From the NCBI GenBank assembly GCA_963837105.1, contig CAWIMG010000027.1, forward strand, positions 124,001 to 188,000: a stretch of 64,000 nucleotides of DNA. The letters run 5' to 3'. The notes under the pieces were generated by a model. That model did not search any database, was not told the DNA's origin, and was given only the letters and a program-made list of their open reading frames with translations. Positions 1-8,560 of the stretch are shown here, one piece after another. Numbering within the stretch: the stretch's first letter is position 1; every line of letters begins with the position of its first letter. The position numbers and the translations under genes were made by a program. Source of the stretch: UBA9676 sp963837105. Its GTDB lineage: Bacteria; Actinomycetota; Actinomycetes; Streptosporangiales; Streptosporangiaceae.

Positions 1-594
1 TTCGCCGCCTTCGTCGCACCCGCCCTGCTGGCCACCTCGGCCATGAACGGCGCCATCTACGACTCCACCTTCAACGTCTACTTCCTGCTCAAGTACGCGA
101 AACTGTACGACTCGGTGCTGGCCACCCCGGTGCGGGCCACCGACGTCGCGCTCGGCCAGATCGGCTGGGCACTGATCCGGAGCACCCTGTACTCGGCGGC
201 CTTCATCACGGTCATGCTGGTCATGGGCCTGGTGCAGTCCCCGTGGGCGGTGCTGGCGCTGCCCGCCGCCATCCTGACCGGGTTCGCTTTCGCCGCGGCC
301 GGCATGGCCGCAAGCACCTTCATGCGCAGCTGGCAGGACTTCGAGTATGTGACCCTGGTGAGCCTGCCGATGTTCCTGTTCTCCACCACCTTCTACCCGC
401 TCAGCGTCTACCCGCGCGGCCTGCAGATCGTGGTCGAGTGCACCCCGCTCTACCAGGCGGTCACCCTGCTGCGCGGGCTCACCCTCGGCGGCGTGGGGCC
501 GGCCCTGCTGGTGCCGGTCGGCTACCTGTCGGTCATGGCCGTGACCGGGCTGGTGATCGCCGGCCGCCGGGTGGGCAGCTTGCTGCTGACCTGA
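1..594 (+). CDS. ABC-2 type transporter permease (5' truncated by window edge)
   Basis: This is the C-terminal part of a membrane permease of the ABC-2 (NodJ/DrrB) family, which pairs with a cytoplasmic ATPase to export a substrate. The reading frame is open from base 1, so the start lies outside the window. Four to five hydrophobic segments are visible, and the stretch reading FSTTFYPLSVYPRGLQ followed by PLYQAVTLLRGL is the usual ABC-2 carboxy-terminal pattern. The ATPase partner is not in the window and presumably lies upstream. The substrate cannot be told from the sequence. Confidence 0.85.
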   Translation, partial: FAAFVAPALLATSAMNGAIYDSTFNVYFLLKYAKLYDSVLATPVRATDVALGQIGWALIRSTLYSAAFITVMLVMGLVQSPWAVLALPAAILTGFAFAAAGMAASTFMRSWQDFEYVTLVSLPMFLFSTTFYPLSVYPRGLQIVVECTPLYQAVTLLRGLTLGGVGPALLVPVGYLSVMAVTGLVIAGRRVGSLLLT

Positions 595-708
595 CCATCC
601 GGTTCACTGGCGCACCAACCTGGCCCCGGCTGGCTAGGCTGACGGGCAGGATGGGGCAGGTGCCAGGCAGGCCCGATGGCGGCCGGTGAGCCCCGGGAGG
701 GAGCGCCC

Positions 709-744
709 ATGGCGACCAGCCGCGGCCCGCGCTCGCCCAGGTAG
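709..744 (+). other. possible 11-codon leader ORF, or misplaced start of the next gene
   Basis: An ATG at 709 follows a strong GGGAGGG ribosome binding site and opens an 11-codon frame that stops at 742-744, five bases before the GTG taken as the start of the DUF2079 gene. Either this is a small translated leader, or an indel has separated the true start from the gene. The sequence does not decide. Confidence 0.25.
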
Positions 745-749
745 ACCCA

Positions 750-2450
750 GTGGCGCAGGATCAGGACCTGCCGCCGGCCGCAGCCGGTGGCAGCCAGCAG
801 CCGGTGACCACCGCGAGCAGCCACGAGCCGGTGACTGGCGCTGGCAGCCCGCTGCCGGTGACGGCCGCCAGCGCGGGCGGACAGTTGGCCAAAGCCGGGC
901 CGGACCGGGTCACCTGGCTGCTCGCCGCCATCACCTTCGCCGTCTACACGACCATCTCGGTCTTCCGCTACCTGCGGATGGATCCGGGTTCCTGGGATCT
1001 GGGCATCTACACCGAGTACGTGCGCCAGCTTGCTGGCCTGCATGCCCCGGTGGTCACCATCAAGGGCGCGGGCTTCAACCTGCTGGGCGACCATTTCCAG
1101 CCGATCGTGGCGCTGATCGCGCCGTTCTACCGTATCTTCCCGACCCCGGTGACCCTGCTGGTCGCGCAGGCGCTGCTGACCGCGATCTCGGTCTTCCCGG
1201 TCTGCCGGGCGGCCAGGGAACTGCTCGGCACCGGCGTGAGCCGGGTGATCGGCGCTGCCTACGGGTTCTCGTGGGGCCTCCAGCAGATGATCATCTTCGA
1301 CTTCCACGAGATCGCGTTCGCCGTCCCGCTGATCGCGTTCTCGCTGTCGGCGCTGGTGCGCCGCCGCCCGTGGGCCGCCGCCGCGTGGGCACTGCCGCTG
1401 GTCTTCGCCAAAGAGGACCAGGGCTTCACGGTGGCCGTGATCGGCCTGGTCATGCTGGGCATGGCGGTCACGGCGGGGCGCCACCCCGGACCTGCCGGTC
1501 ACGCCCGCACCGGACCCGCCGGGCCCACGCTCACCGGGCGGCCGTGGGCCGGCCAGGCAGCCAGCCAGGCGGCCAGCGCCTGGGCCATCGCAGGCGGGCT
1601 GCTGGTCATCTGGGGTCTGGGCTGGTCGGCGCTGGCGATCGAGGTGATCATCCCGCACTTCAACCCGGCCCATCACTACCCTTACTGGTTCGACGGTGGT
1701 GTGCTGGCCCCGGGCGGCCACCACTTCTCGGCCAGCGGCCTGCTGGCCCAGCTCAGCAAGTCCGGCCCGGAGAAGCTGCGGACCACCCTGATGGTGCTGC
1801 TGCCGGTGGCGTTCCTGGCCCTGCGCTCGCCGCTCGCGCTCATCACGCTGCCGACCCTGGTGCTGCGGTTTCTGGCCACCAACAGCAGCTACTGGGGGAC
1901 GAACTGGCACTACAACGCGACCCTGATGCCCATCGTCTTCCTGGCCGCGATCGACGGCCTGGCCCGCATCCAGGCGCATGCCGCCCGCCGGGCCGCAGAA
2001 CGGGCCGGGCAACGGGCCGGCTTCCCGCTGGCCAGAAGGGCCGGCCGCTACGCCGCCGCGGTGATGGCGGCGATCGCGGTGGTGCTGGCGTTCCGCTTCC
2101 CGCTGTCGGACGTCTGGAAGCCGCAGACCTATGACATCACCGCGCATGCCCGGGCCGACCGGGCGGCGGTGGCCGCGATCCCGCCCGGCACGACGGTGGT
2201 GGCCACACTGAGCCTGCTGGCGCCACTCGCCACCCGGGACACCACCTACTGGATCGGCACCTCCGGCCGCCTGATCCCGCCCTACCTGGTGTTCGACGGA
2301 CTGGACAGCGGCTACTCGCCGACGCCGCGCAACGTCCCGGCCTTCATCACCCGCATCTATCCGCAGGCACGCTTCCGGGCCATCTTCCGGGCCGACGACG
2401 TCTACGTGTTCCGCCTCGTGAGCCAGACCGCCCAGGGCGGCGCCCGATAG
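750..2450 (+). CDS. DUF2079 family multi-pass membrane protein
   Basis: A 566-residue membrane protein of the DUF2079 family, found widely in actinobacteria and without a proven biochemical role. Signature stretches are the DLGIYTEYV motif near residue 85, the GDHFQPIV motif near residue 115, and FDFHEIAFAVP near residue 190. Many hydrophobic helices follow. The family has a glycosyltransferase-C-like topology, so a part in lipid-linked sugar transfer is possible but is inference. The first 50 residues are low-complexity and rich in Pro, Ala and Ser. The GTG start at 750 is weak. A better ribosome binding site lies before the ATG at 709, which is out of frame. Confidence 0.8.
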   Translation: MAQDQDLPPAAAGGSQQPVTTASSHEPVTGAGSPLPVTAASAGGQLAKAGPDRVTWLLAAITFAVYTTISVFRYLRMDPGSWDLGIYTEYVRQLAGLHAPVVTIKGAGFNLLGDHFQPIVALIAPFYRIFPTPVTLLVAQALLTAISVFPVCRAARELLGTGVSRVIGAAYGFSWGLQQMIIFDFHEIAFAVPLIAFSLSALVRRRPWAAAAWALPLVFAKEDQGFTVAVIGLVMLGMAVTAGRHPGPAGHARTGPAGPTLTGRPWAGQAASQAASAWAIAGGLLVIWGLGWSALAIEVIIPHFNPAHHYPYWFDGGVLAPGGHHFSASGLLAQLSKSGPEKLRTTLMVLLPVAFLALRSPLALITLPTLVLRFLATNSSYWGTNWHYNATLMPIVFLAAIDGLARIQAHAARRAAERAGQRAGFPLARRAGRYAAAVMAAIAVVLAFRFPLSDVWKPQTYDITAHARADRAAVAAIPPGTTVVATLSLLAPLATRDTTYWIGTSGRLIPPYLVFDGLDSGYSPTPRNVPAFITRIYPQARFRAIFRADDVYVFRLVSQTAQGGAR

Positions 2451-2474
2451 CCCGCCCGGCCGGCGTCCGGCAAG

Positions 2475-2484
2475 CTACCGGTAG
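2475..2484. promoter_or_regulatory. 10-bp palindrome upstream of the acyl-CoA dehydrogenase cluster
   Basis: CTACCGGTAG is a perfect palindrome 33 bp before the ATG at 2518, in the short gap after the DUF2079 gene. Its place fits a repressor operator for the lipid-catabolic genes that follow. Short palindromes arise by chance in GC-rich DNA, so this is weak. Confidence 0.3.
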
Positions 2485-2517
2485 GTAAAGTGCTGACCGG
2501 ACCCGGCGGGAGGCGCC

Positions 2518-3739
<1,222 letters not shown>

Positions 3740-3790
3740 CAGCCACCGCGGCCCCACCGGCAGACAGATAGAGAAACAGGAAGGGACACC

Positions 3791-4552
3791 ATGCCACAGG
3801 ACACGCAACGGGTGGCCATCGTGACCGGGGCCGCCCGCGGGATCGGGGCGGCCACCGCACGCAGGCTCGCCGCAGATGGGATGGCGGTCGCCGTGCTCGA
3901 CCTGGACGCCAGCACCTGTGCCGGCACCGTGGATGCGATCACCGGCGACGGCGGCCGGGCCATGGCCGTCGGCGCCGACGTCAGCCAGGCCGACCAGGTG
4001 GAAGCCGCGGTCGGCAAGGTGGTCGCCGAACTCGGCCCGCCCGCGATCCTGGTCAACAACGCCGGGGTGATCCGCGACAACCTGCTGTTCAAGATGACCG
4101 AGGACGACTGGGACACGGTGCTGGGCGTCCACCTGCGCGGTGCGTTCCTGATGAGCCGGGCGGCCCAGAAGCACATGGTCGACCAGCGGTTTGGCCGCAT
4201 CGTCAATCTGTCCTCAAGCTCCGCACTGGGCAACCGGGGCCAGGTCAACTACTCCGCGGCCAAGGCGGGCATGCAGGGCTTCACCAAGACCCTGGCGATC
4301 GAGCTTGGCCCGTTCGGGATCACCGCGAACGCGGTCGCGCCCGGCTTCATCGTCACCGACATGACCGCCGCCACCGCGGCCCGGATCGGCATGTCGTTCG
4401 ATGACTTCCAGCAGATGGCCGCCAGCCAGGTCCCGGTCCGCCGGATCGGCCAGGTCGAGGACGTCGCGCACGTCATCTCGTTCCTGTGCAGCGAGGGCGC
4501 CGGGTTCGTGTCCGGCCAGGTGATCTACGTGGCGGGCGGCCCGCTGTGCTGA
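3791..4552 (+). CDS. SDR family oxidoreductase, FabG-like
   Basis: A 253-residue short-chain dehydrogenase of the 3-oxoacyl-ACP/CoA reductase type. Visible motifs are the NAD(P)-binding TGAARGIG at residues 11-18, NNAG near 90, the catalytic Ser in VNLSSSSALG, YSAAK (Tyr and Lys) near 155, and a C-terminal G-x-V-x-Y-V-A-G-G substrate-side motif. The start follows an AGGAAGGG ribosome binding site. It sits between two acyl-CoA dehydrogenases and its stop overlaps the GTG of the next gene. The likely job is reduction of a 3-oxoacyl-CoA or oxidation of a 3-hydroxyacyl-CoA in beta-oxidation rather than fatty acid synthesis; this is inferred from neighbours. Confidence 0.88.
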   Translation: MPQDTQRVAIVTGAARGIGAATARRLAADGMAVAVLDLDASTCAGTVDAITGDGGRAMAVGADVSQADQVEAAVGKVVAELGPPAILVNNAGVIRDNLLFKMTEDDWDTVLGVHLRGAFLMSRAAQKHMVDQRFGRIVNLSSSSALGNRGQVNYSAAKAGMQGFTKTLAIELGPFGITANAVAPGFIVTDMTAATAARIGMSFDDFQQMAASQVPVRRIGQVEDVAHVISFLCSEGAGFVSGQVIYVAGGPLC

Positions 4553-5754
4553 CCGGCACCGGCCAGACCGCGGGCGCGGACGCGCTGCGCGGGCAGGTCC
4601 GCGATTTCCTGGCCGGGCATGACCCGGCCAGGATGGACCGGCTGGATTTCCTGCGGGCCCGGTTCGACGCCGGGCTGGCCTGGGTGCACTACCCGGCCGG
4701 CCTGGGCGGCCAGGGCCTGCCCCGCTCCCTGCAGTCGGTGGTGGAGGCGGAGTTCGCCGCGGCCGGTGCCCCGGACAACGACCCGGCCCGGATCCTGATC
4801 GGCCTGGGCATGGCGGCCCCGACGATCCTCGGCTTCGGCACCGACGAGCAGAAGGCCCGCTGGCTGCGGCCGCTGTGGACCGGTGAGGAAGTCTGGTGCC
4901 AGCTGTTCAGCGAGCCCGGCGCCGGGTCCGACCTGGCCGGGCTGGCCACCCGGGCGGTACCGGACGAGGGTGGCCAGAGCTGGCGGGTGAACGGGCAGAA
5001 GGTGTGGACATCGCTGGCCCACCGCGCCCGCTGGGGCCTGCTGGTTGCCCGCACCGACCCGGACGTGCCCAAGCATGCCGGGCTCACCTATTTCGCCTGC
5101 GACATGACCGATCCCGGGGTGGAGGTCCGGCCACTGCGCCAGCTCACCGGCGAGGCCGAGTTCAACGAGGTCTTCCTGACCGACGTGACCGTCCGCGACA
5201 GTGACCGGATCGGGGCGGTCGGGGAAGGCTGGCGGGTCGCCACCGGCACGCTGATGAACGAGCGGATCGCCATCGGCGGCACCGCCCTGCCGCGCGAGGG
5301 CGGCATGGTGGGCATGGTCGCGGCCAGCTGGCGGGAGCACCCGGAGCTGCGCACCCCGGGCCTGCACGACCGGCTCGTCCGGCTGTGGGCCGACAGCGAG
5401 GTCGCCCGGCTGTCCTCCGAGCGGCTGCGCCAGCAGCTGGCGGCCGGCCAGCCCGGCCCGGAAGGCTCGGCAGCCAAGATCGTGTTCGCCCGGCTCAACC
5501 AGGAACTGGCCGCGCTCGAGCTGGAGCTGTCCGGCGCGGACGGCCTGCGCTACGACGACTGGACGCTGCGCCGCCCGGAGACCGTGAGCTTCCTCACCCG
5601 CGGCCCCGGCTACCGCTACCTGCGCGCACGCGGGAACTCGATCGAGGGCGGCACCTCCGAGATCCTGCGCAACATCATCGCCGAGCGGGTGCTCGGCCTG
5701 CCCGCCGAACCGCGGACGGACACCAGCGTTCCCTGGAAGGACCTGCCCCGATGA
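4546..5754 (+). CDS. acyl-CoA dehydrogenase, catalytic-type subunit
   Basis: A 402-residue acyl-CoA dehydrogenase. FSEPGAGSDLAGL and the ending RGNSIEGGTSEILRNI are family motifs. The Glu in IEGGTSE is at the place of the usual catalytic base. The GTG start at 4546 overlaps the stop of the preceding SDR (GTGCTGA), and the stop at 5752-5754 overlaps the ATG of the next dehydrogenase (ATGA), so the three are translationally coupled. In actinobacteria such adjacent fadE genes often make alpha2beta2 heterotetramers acting on steroid or branched side-chain CoA esters. That role is inference here. The pathway substrate is unknown. Confidence 0.87.
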   Translation: MLTGTGQTAGADALRGQVRDFLAGHDPARMDRLDFLRARFDAGLAWVHYPAGLGGQGLPRSLQSVVEAEFAAAGAPDNDPARILIGLGMAAPTILGFGTDEQKARWLRPLWTGEEVWCQLFSEPGAGSDLAGLATRAVPDEGGQSWRVNGQKVWTSLAHRARWGLLVARTDPDVPKHAGLTYFACDMTDPGVEVRPLRQLTGEAEFNEVFLTDVTVRDSDRIGAVGEGWRVATGTLMNERIAIGGTALPREGGMVGMVAASWREHPELRTPGLHDRLVRLWADSEVARLSSERLRQQLAAGQPGPEGSAAKIVFARLNQELAALELELSGADGLRYDDWTLRRPETVSFLTRGPGYRYLRARGNSIEGGTSEILRNIIAERVLGLPAEPRTDTSVPWKDLPR

Positions 5755-6944
5755 CCCAGGCCCCAGCCGCGCCGGCCGGCCGCGCCACCCGGCTGCCCGA
5801 CCTGCGCTACTCCAGCACCGAGGATGAGCTGCGGTCCGCGGTCCGCGACCTGCTGGCCGATCGCAGCCCCTGGCCGTCAGTGCTAGCCAGGACCGAAACC
5901 GAGATGCCTAACGACGGTGCCCTGTGGCACTCGCTCGCCGCCGACCTGGGCACGGCCGGGCTGCTCATCGGCGAGGAGCGGGGCGGGGCGGGCGCCAGCT
6001 ACCGGGAGGCGGCGGTGGTCGCCGAGGAAACCGGCCGGGCGGTGGCAGCCGTTCCGTATCTTGGCTCGGCCGTGGTGGCCACGGCGGCGCTGCTGGCCAG
6101 CGACGATGAGCTGCTCAGCCCGCTGGCCGCGGGGGAGGTGACCGCGGCGCTGGCAGTGGAGTTCGCCCGGATGCCGCCGGCCGGGCCGGGCGCGGCGGTC
6201 GCCAGCGGGGTGCGGGTAGGCGCCGCCCGGCCCGGCGACCCGGCCGGGCAGGTGCGGCTGACCGGCGCGGTGGCCGGGGTGGCCGACGCGCTCCTCGCCG
6301 GCGTGCTGCTGGTGCCCGGCGACGGGGTGCCGTTCGGCCTGTATGCGGTAGACGCCGGTGACCCCGGGGTGAGCCGGGCGGCGGTGGTGTCGCTGGACGC
6401 CACCCGGCCGCTGTGCGACCTGGCCTTCGACGACGCACCCGGGCGGCTGGTGGCGAGCGGGCCGGCGGCGGCCGGGGCGGTCGCGTCGGCGCTGGCGGCC
6501 GGTGCGGGCATGCTCGCGTCTGAGCAGCTCGGGGTGGCCGAGCGCTGCCTGGAGATGACCGTCGCCTACCTGAAGGAGCGGCGGCAGTTCGGCCGGGTGG
6601 TCGGCTCGTTCCAGGCGCTCAAGCACCGGCTGGCCGACCTGTGGGTGGCGGTGACCCAGGCCCGGGCCGCGGCCCGGTACGCGGCCGCCTGCCTGGCCGA
6701 TGGCGACCCGGATGCGCCGGTCGCGATCGCGCTGGCCAAGGCGGCCTGCGGGGACGTGGCCGTGCACGCGGCGCAGGAGTGCGTGCAGATGCACGGCGGG
6801 ATTGGCTTCACCTGGGAGCACCCGGCCCACCTGCTGCTGAAGCGGGCCAAGAGCGGGTCACTGGCGCTGGGCACTCCCGACCGTCACCGGGCCCGGCTGG
6901 CTGAGCTGGTCAACCTGCCGCCTGCACCCCCCGGTGGTTCATGA
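5751..6944 (+). CDS. acyl-CoA dehydrogenase family protein, likely partner subunit without catalytic Glu
   Basis: A 397-residue acyl-CoA dehydrogenase homologue that starts inside the stop codon of the previous one. The FAD-domain pattern YLKERRQFGRVVGSFQALKH and the MHGGIGFTWEHPAHLLLKRA motif are clear. At the C-terminus, where a catalytic subunit has a Glu in the E-G-T motif, this protein reads ALGTPDRHRARLAEL, so no base is present. Loss of the base in one of two adjacent subunits is what is known for actinobacterial alpha2beta2 FadE pairs. I infer a heteromeric enzyme with the product of the gene at 4546. The stop codon lies within a 16-bp inverted repeat. Confidence 0.85.
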   Translation: MTQAPAAPAGRATRLPDLRYSSTEDELRSAVRDLLADRSPWPSVLARTETEMPNDGALWHSLAADLGTAGLLIGEERGGAGASYREAAVVAEETGRAVAAVPYLGSAVVATAALLASDDELLSPLAAGEVTAALAVEFARMPPAGPGAAVASGVRVGAARPGDPAGQVRLTGAVAGVADALLAGVLLVPGDGVPFGLYAVDAGDPGVSRAAVVSLDATRPLCDLAFDDAPGRLVASGPAAAGAVASALAAGAGMLASEQLGVAERCLEMTVAYLKERRQFGRVVGSFQALKHRLADLWVAVTQARAAARYAAACLADGDPDAPVAIALAKAACGDVAVHAAQECVQMHGGIGFTWEHPAHLLLKRAKSGSLALGTPDRHRARLAELVNLPPAPPGGS

Positions 6945-6994
6945 TCCTGAAGATTTTTCCGCTGTATGCGCGTAAGAGTCTTCAGGATCATGAA
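6938..6994. promoter_or_regulatory. perfect 16-bp inverted repeat next to the SDR ribosome binding site
   Basis: TTCATGATCCTGAAGA (6938-6953) and its exact reverse complement (6979-6994) flank a 25-base, AT-richer spacer. The left arm holds the stop codon of the upstream dehydrogenase and the right arm touches the AAGGAGGG ribosome binding site of the SDR at 7005. It could be a transcription-factor operator, an mRNA hairpin that modulates SDR translation, or a processing site. It is not a normal terminator, since no T-run follows the right arm. Confidence 0.6.
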
Positions 6995-7004
6995 GGAGGG
7001 ACCC

Positions 7005-7781
7005 ATGGAAACAGTGGCCGGGGCGGGCGTGGTCGTCACCGGGGCGGGCAGCGGGATCGGGGCGGCGCTGGCGCGCCGGTTCGCGGCCGAAGGCGCCCGG
7101 GTGGTGGTCAACGACATCGACCCAGCGGCAGCGGCGGCGGTGGCCGCCGCCTGCGGGGCGGTGGCGGCGCCCGGCGACGCGGCCACCGAACAGGGGGTGG
7201 CCGCGCTGGTCAGCGCGGCCACCGCGGCGCTCGGTGAGATCGACCTTTTCTGCGCCAACGCGGGTGTGGCCCGGCCCGGCGGGGAGGAGGCCGCCGAGCC
7301 CGACTGGGACGCCTCCTGGCAGGTCAACGTGATGGCGCACGTCCGGGCCGCACGGCTGCTGCTGCCGGCCTGGCTGGAACGCGGCAGTGGCCACCTGATC
7401 TGCACTGTCTCCGCGGCCGGGCTGCTCACCATGCTCGGCTCGGCGCCGTACTCGGTCACCAAGCACGCGGCGCTGGCCTTCGCCGAGTGGCTGTCCGCGA
7501 CCTACCGGCACCGGGGCATCACCGTGCAGGCGATCTGCCCGCAGGGGGTGCGGACCCCGATGATGACCGGAATCTCGCCGGTGGCGGAGCTAATCCTGGG
7601 CGATTCCGCGATCACGCCGGACGTGGTGGCGGACGCGGTGCTCGCGGGGCTGGCCGACGGGCGGTTCCTGATCCTGCCGCACCCGGAGGTGGCGCGGATG
7701 TACGCGGGCCGGGCCGCCGACCCCGACCGGTGGCTGGGTGGCATGAACAAGCTTCAGCGCAAGGTCGAGGCAGCGCAATGA
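7005..7781 (+). CDS. SDR family NAD(P)-dependent oxidoreductase
   Basis: A 258-residue short-chain dehydrogenase. The cofactor motif TGAGSGIG lies at residues 12-19, the ANAG-type motif reads CANAGVA near 85, and the active site has Ser in CTVSAAG and YSVTK (Tyr, Lys). The start at 7005 is set by AAGGAGGG six bases upstream, within the right arm of the inverted repeat. A C-terminal extension ending GGMNKLQRK is common in SDRs of acyl-CoA clusters. The substrate is unknown. It probably belongs to the same catabolic unit as the dehydrogenases before it. Confidence 0.85.
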   Translation: METVAGAGVVVTGAGSGIGAALARRFAAEGARVVVNDIDPAAAAAVAAACGAVAAPGDAATEQGVAALVSAATAALGEIDLFCANAGVARPGGEEAAEPDWDASWQVNVMAHVRAARLLLPAWLERGSGHLICTVSAAGLLTMLGSAPYSVTKHAALAFAEWLSATYRHRGITVQAICPQGVRTPMMTGISPVAELILGDSAITPDVVADAVLAGLADGRFLILPHPEVARMYAGRAADPDRWLGGMNKLQRKVEAAQ

Positions 7782-7842
7782 GCGGCCCCATTCCCGGGAC
7801 TTTCCTGGTCAGAGGTGTCAGCACCGGCGTGAGCTAGCTGGC

Positions 7843-8286
7843 ATGCTGTCGGGTATGGATTCGGCGGGAACGGGGATGGCGAGCACGGGGATGCTCCATC
7901 ACATCGAGCTGTGGGTACCCGATCTGACCCGGGCCGAAGTCAGCTGGGGGTGGCTGCTCGGGCAGATTGGCTATCTGGTCTACCAGGAGTGGCCTGAGGG
8001 CAAGAGCTGGCGGTCGGGCCTCACCTACATCGTCATCGAGCAGTCACCCGACCGGGTGGCCGGGCGGCACGACCGGTGCCGTCCTGGCATGAACCACCTC
8101 GCCTTTCACATGGCGTCCCGGGAAGAGCTGGACGAGGTCGTGCTGCACGCGCCCGATCACGGGTGGCGGCTGCTCTACCCCGACCGTCACCCGTTCGCGG
8201 GCGGCGACGACCACTACGCCGCCTACCTGGAGAACCGTGACGGTTACGAGGTGGAACTGGTCGCCCCCGCGGCCGAGGCCGGCTGA
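7843..8286 (+). CDS. VOC (glyoxalase/bleomycin-resistance) family protein
   Basis: A vicinal-oxygen-chelate domain protein of up to 147 residues. Metal-ligand candidates are the His of LHHIELWVPDL, the His of MNHLAFHM and the Glu of YEVELVAP, giving the usual paired beta-alpha-beta-beta-beta layout. The real start may be the ATG at 7855 or 7876, since the first residues are not conserved. It closes the catabolic cluster, so an epimerase, isomerase or lyase role on a CoA or keto intermediate is possible but not shown. Confidence 0.75.
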   Translation: MLSGMDSAGTGMASTGMLHHIELWVPDLTRAEVSWGWLLGQIGYLVYQEWPEGKSWRSGLTYIVIEQSPDRVAGRHDRCRPGMNHLAFHMASREELDEVVLHAPDHGWRLLYPDRHPFAGGDDHYAAYLENRDGYEVELVAPAAEAG

Positions 8287-8430
8287 CCGGGCAGCACCGA
8301 TCAGCAGGCAGCAGCGCCGGTCCGCGTGGCAAATAAAGACAACCCCGCGAAGGACACCCGCCTGATTCCGGGCTGACCGAAACACGGGCGTAATGCGGGA
8401 ACTGCACGCCCTGGACCCGTTGCCGGGGGT

Positions 8431-8457
8431 GTAACAGCCGGGAAATCTGTCCGAAAC
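8431..8457 (+). promoter_or_regulatory. GlnR-like box upstream of the ammonium transporter
   Basis: The stretch reads GTAAC, six bases, GAAAT, six bases, GAAAC, which is the a-site/b-site spacing of actinobacterial GlnR boxes. It lies about 105 bp before the amt start. A second partial set, GAAAC-n6-GTAAT, lies at 8379-8394. GlnR control of amt genes is established in Streptomyces and mycobacteria; binding here is inference. Confidence 0.45.
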
Positions 8458-8560
8458 CCGCCCATGGGAAACATGAAGCGTTCGTGCTGGACGCCGAGTG
8501 GCAGGCCGGGGAATCCCGGCCGCCGCGCCCTCGGGGTGAGCCCATGGAGGCAGGAGATCG

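Noticed and set aside
522..2147. A 541-residue open frame on the minus strand opposite the DUF2079 gene
   Set aside because: Its composition is Arg/Gln/Asp-rich low complexity, as expected for the antisense of GC-rich coding DNA, and the plus-strand gene has clear family motifs.
6938..6994. Intrinsic terminator after the dehydrogenase gene
   Set aside because: No T-run follows the right arm, and the ribosome binding site of the next gene starts there; the cluster continues on the same strand.
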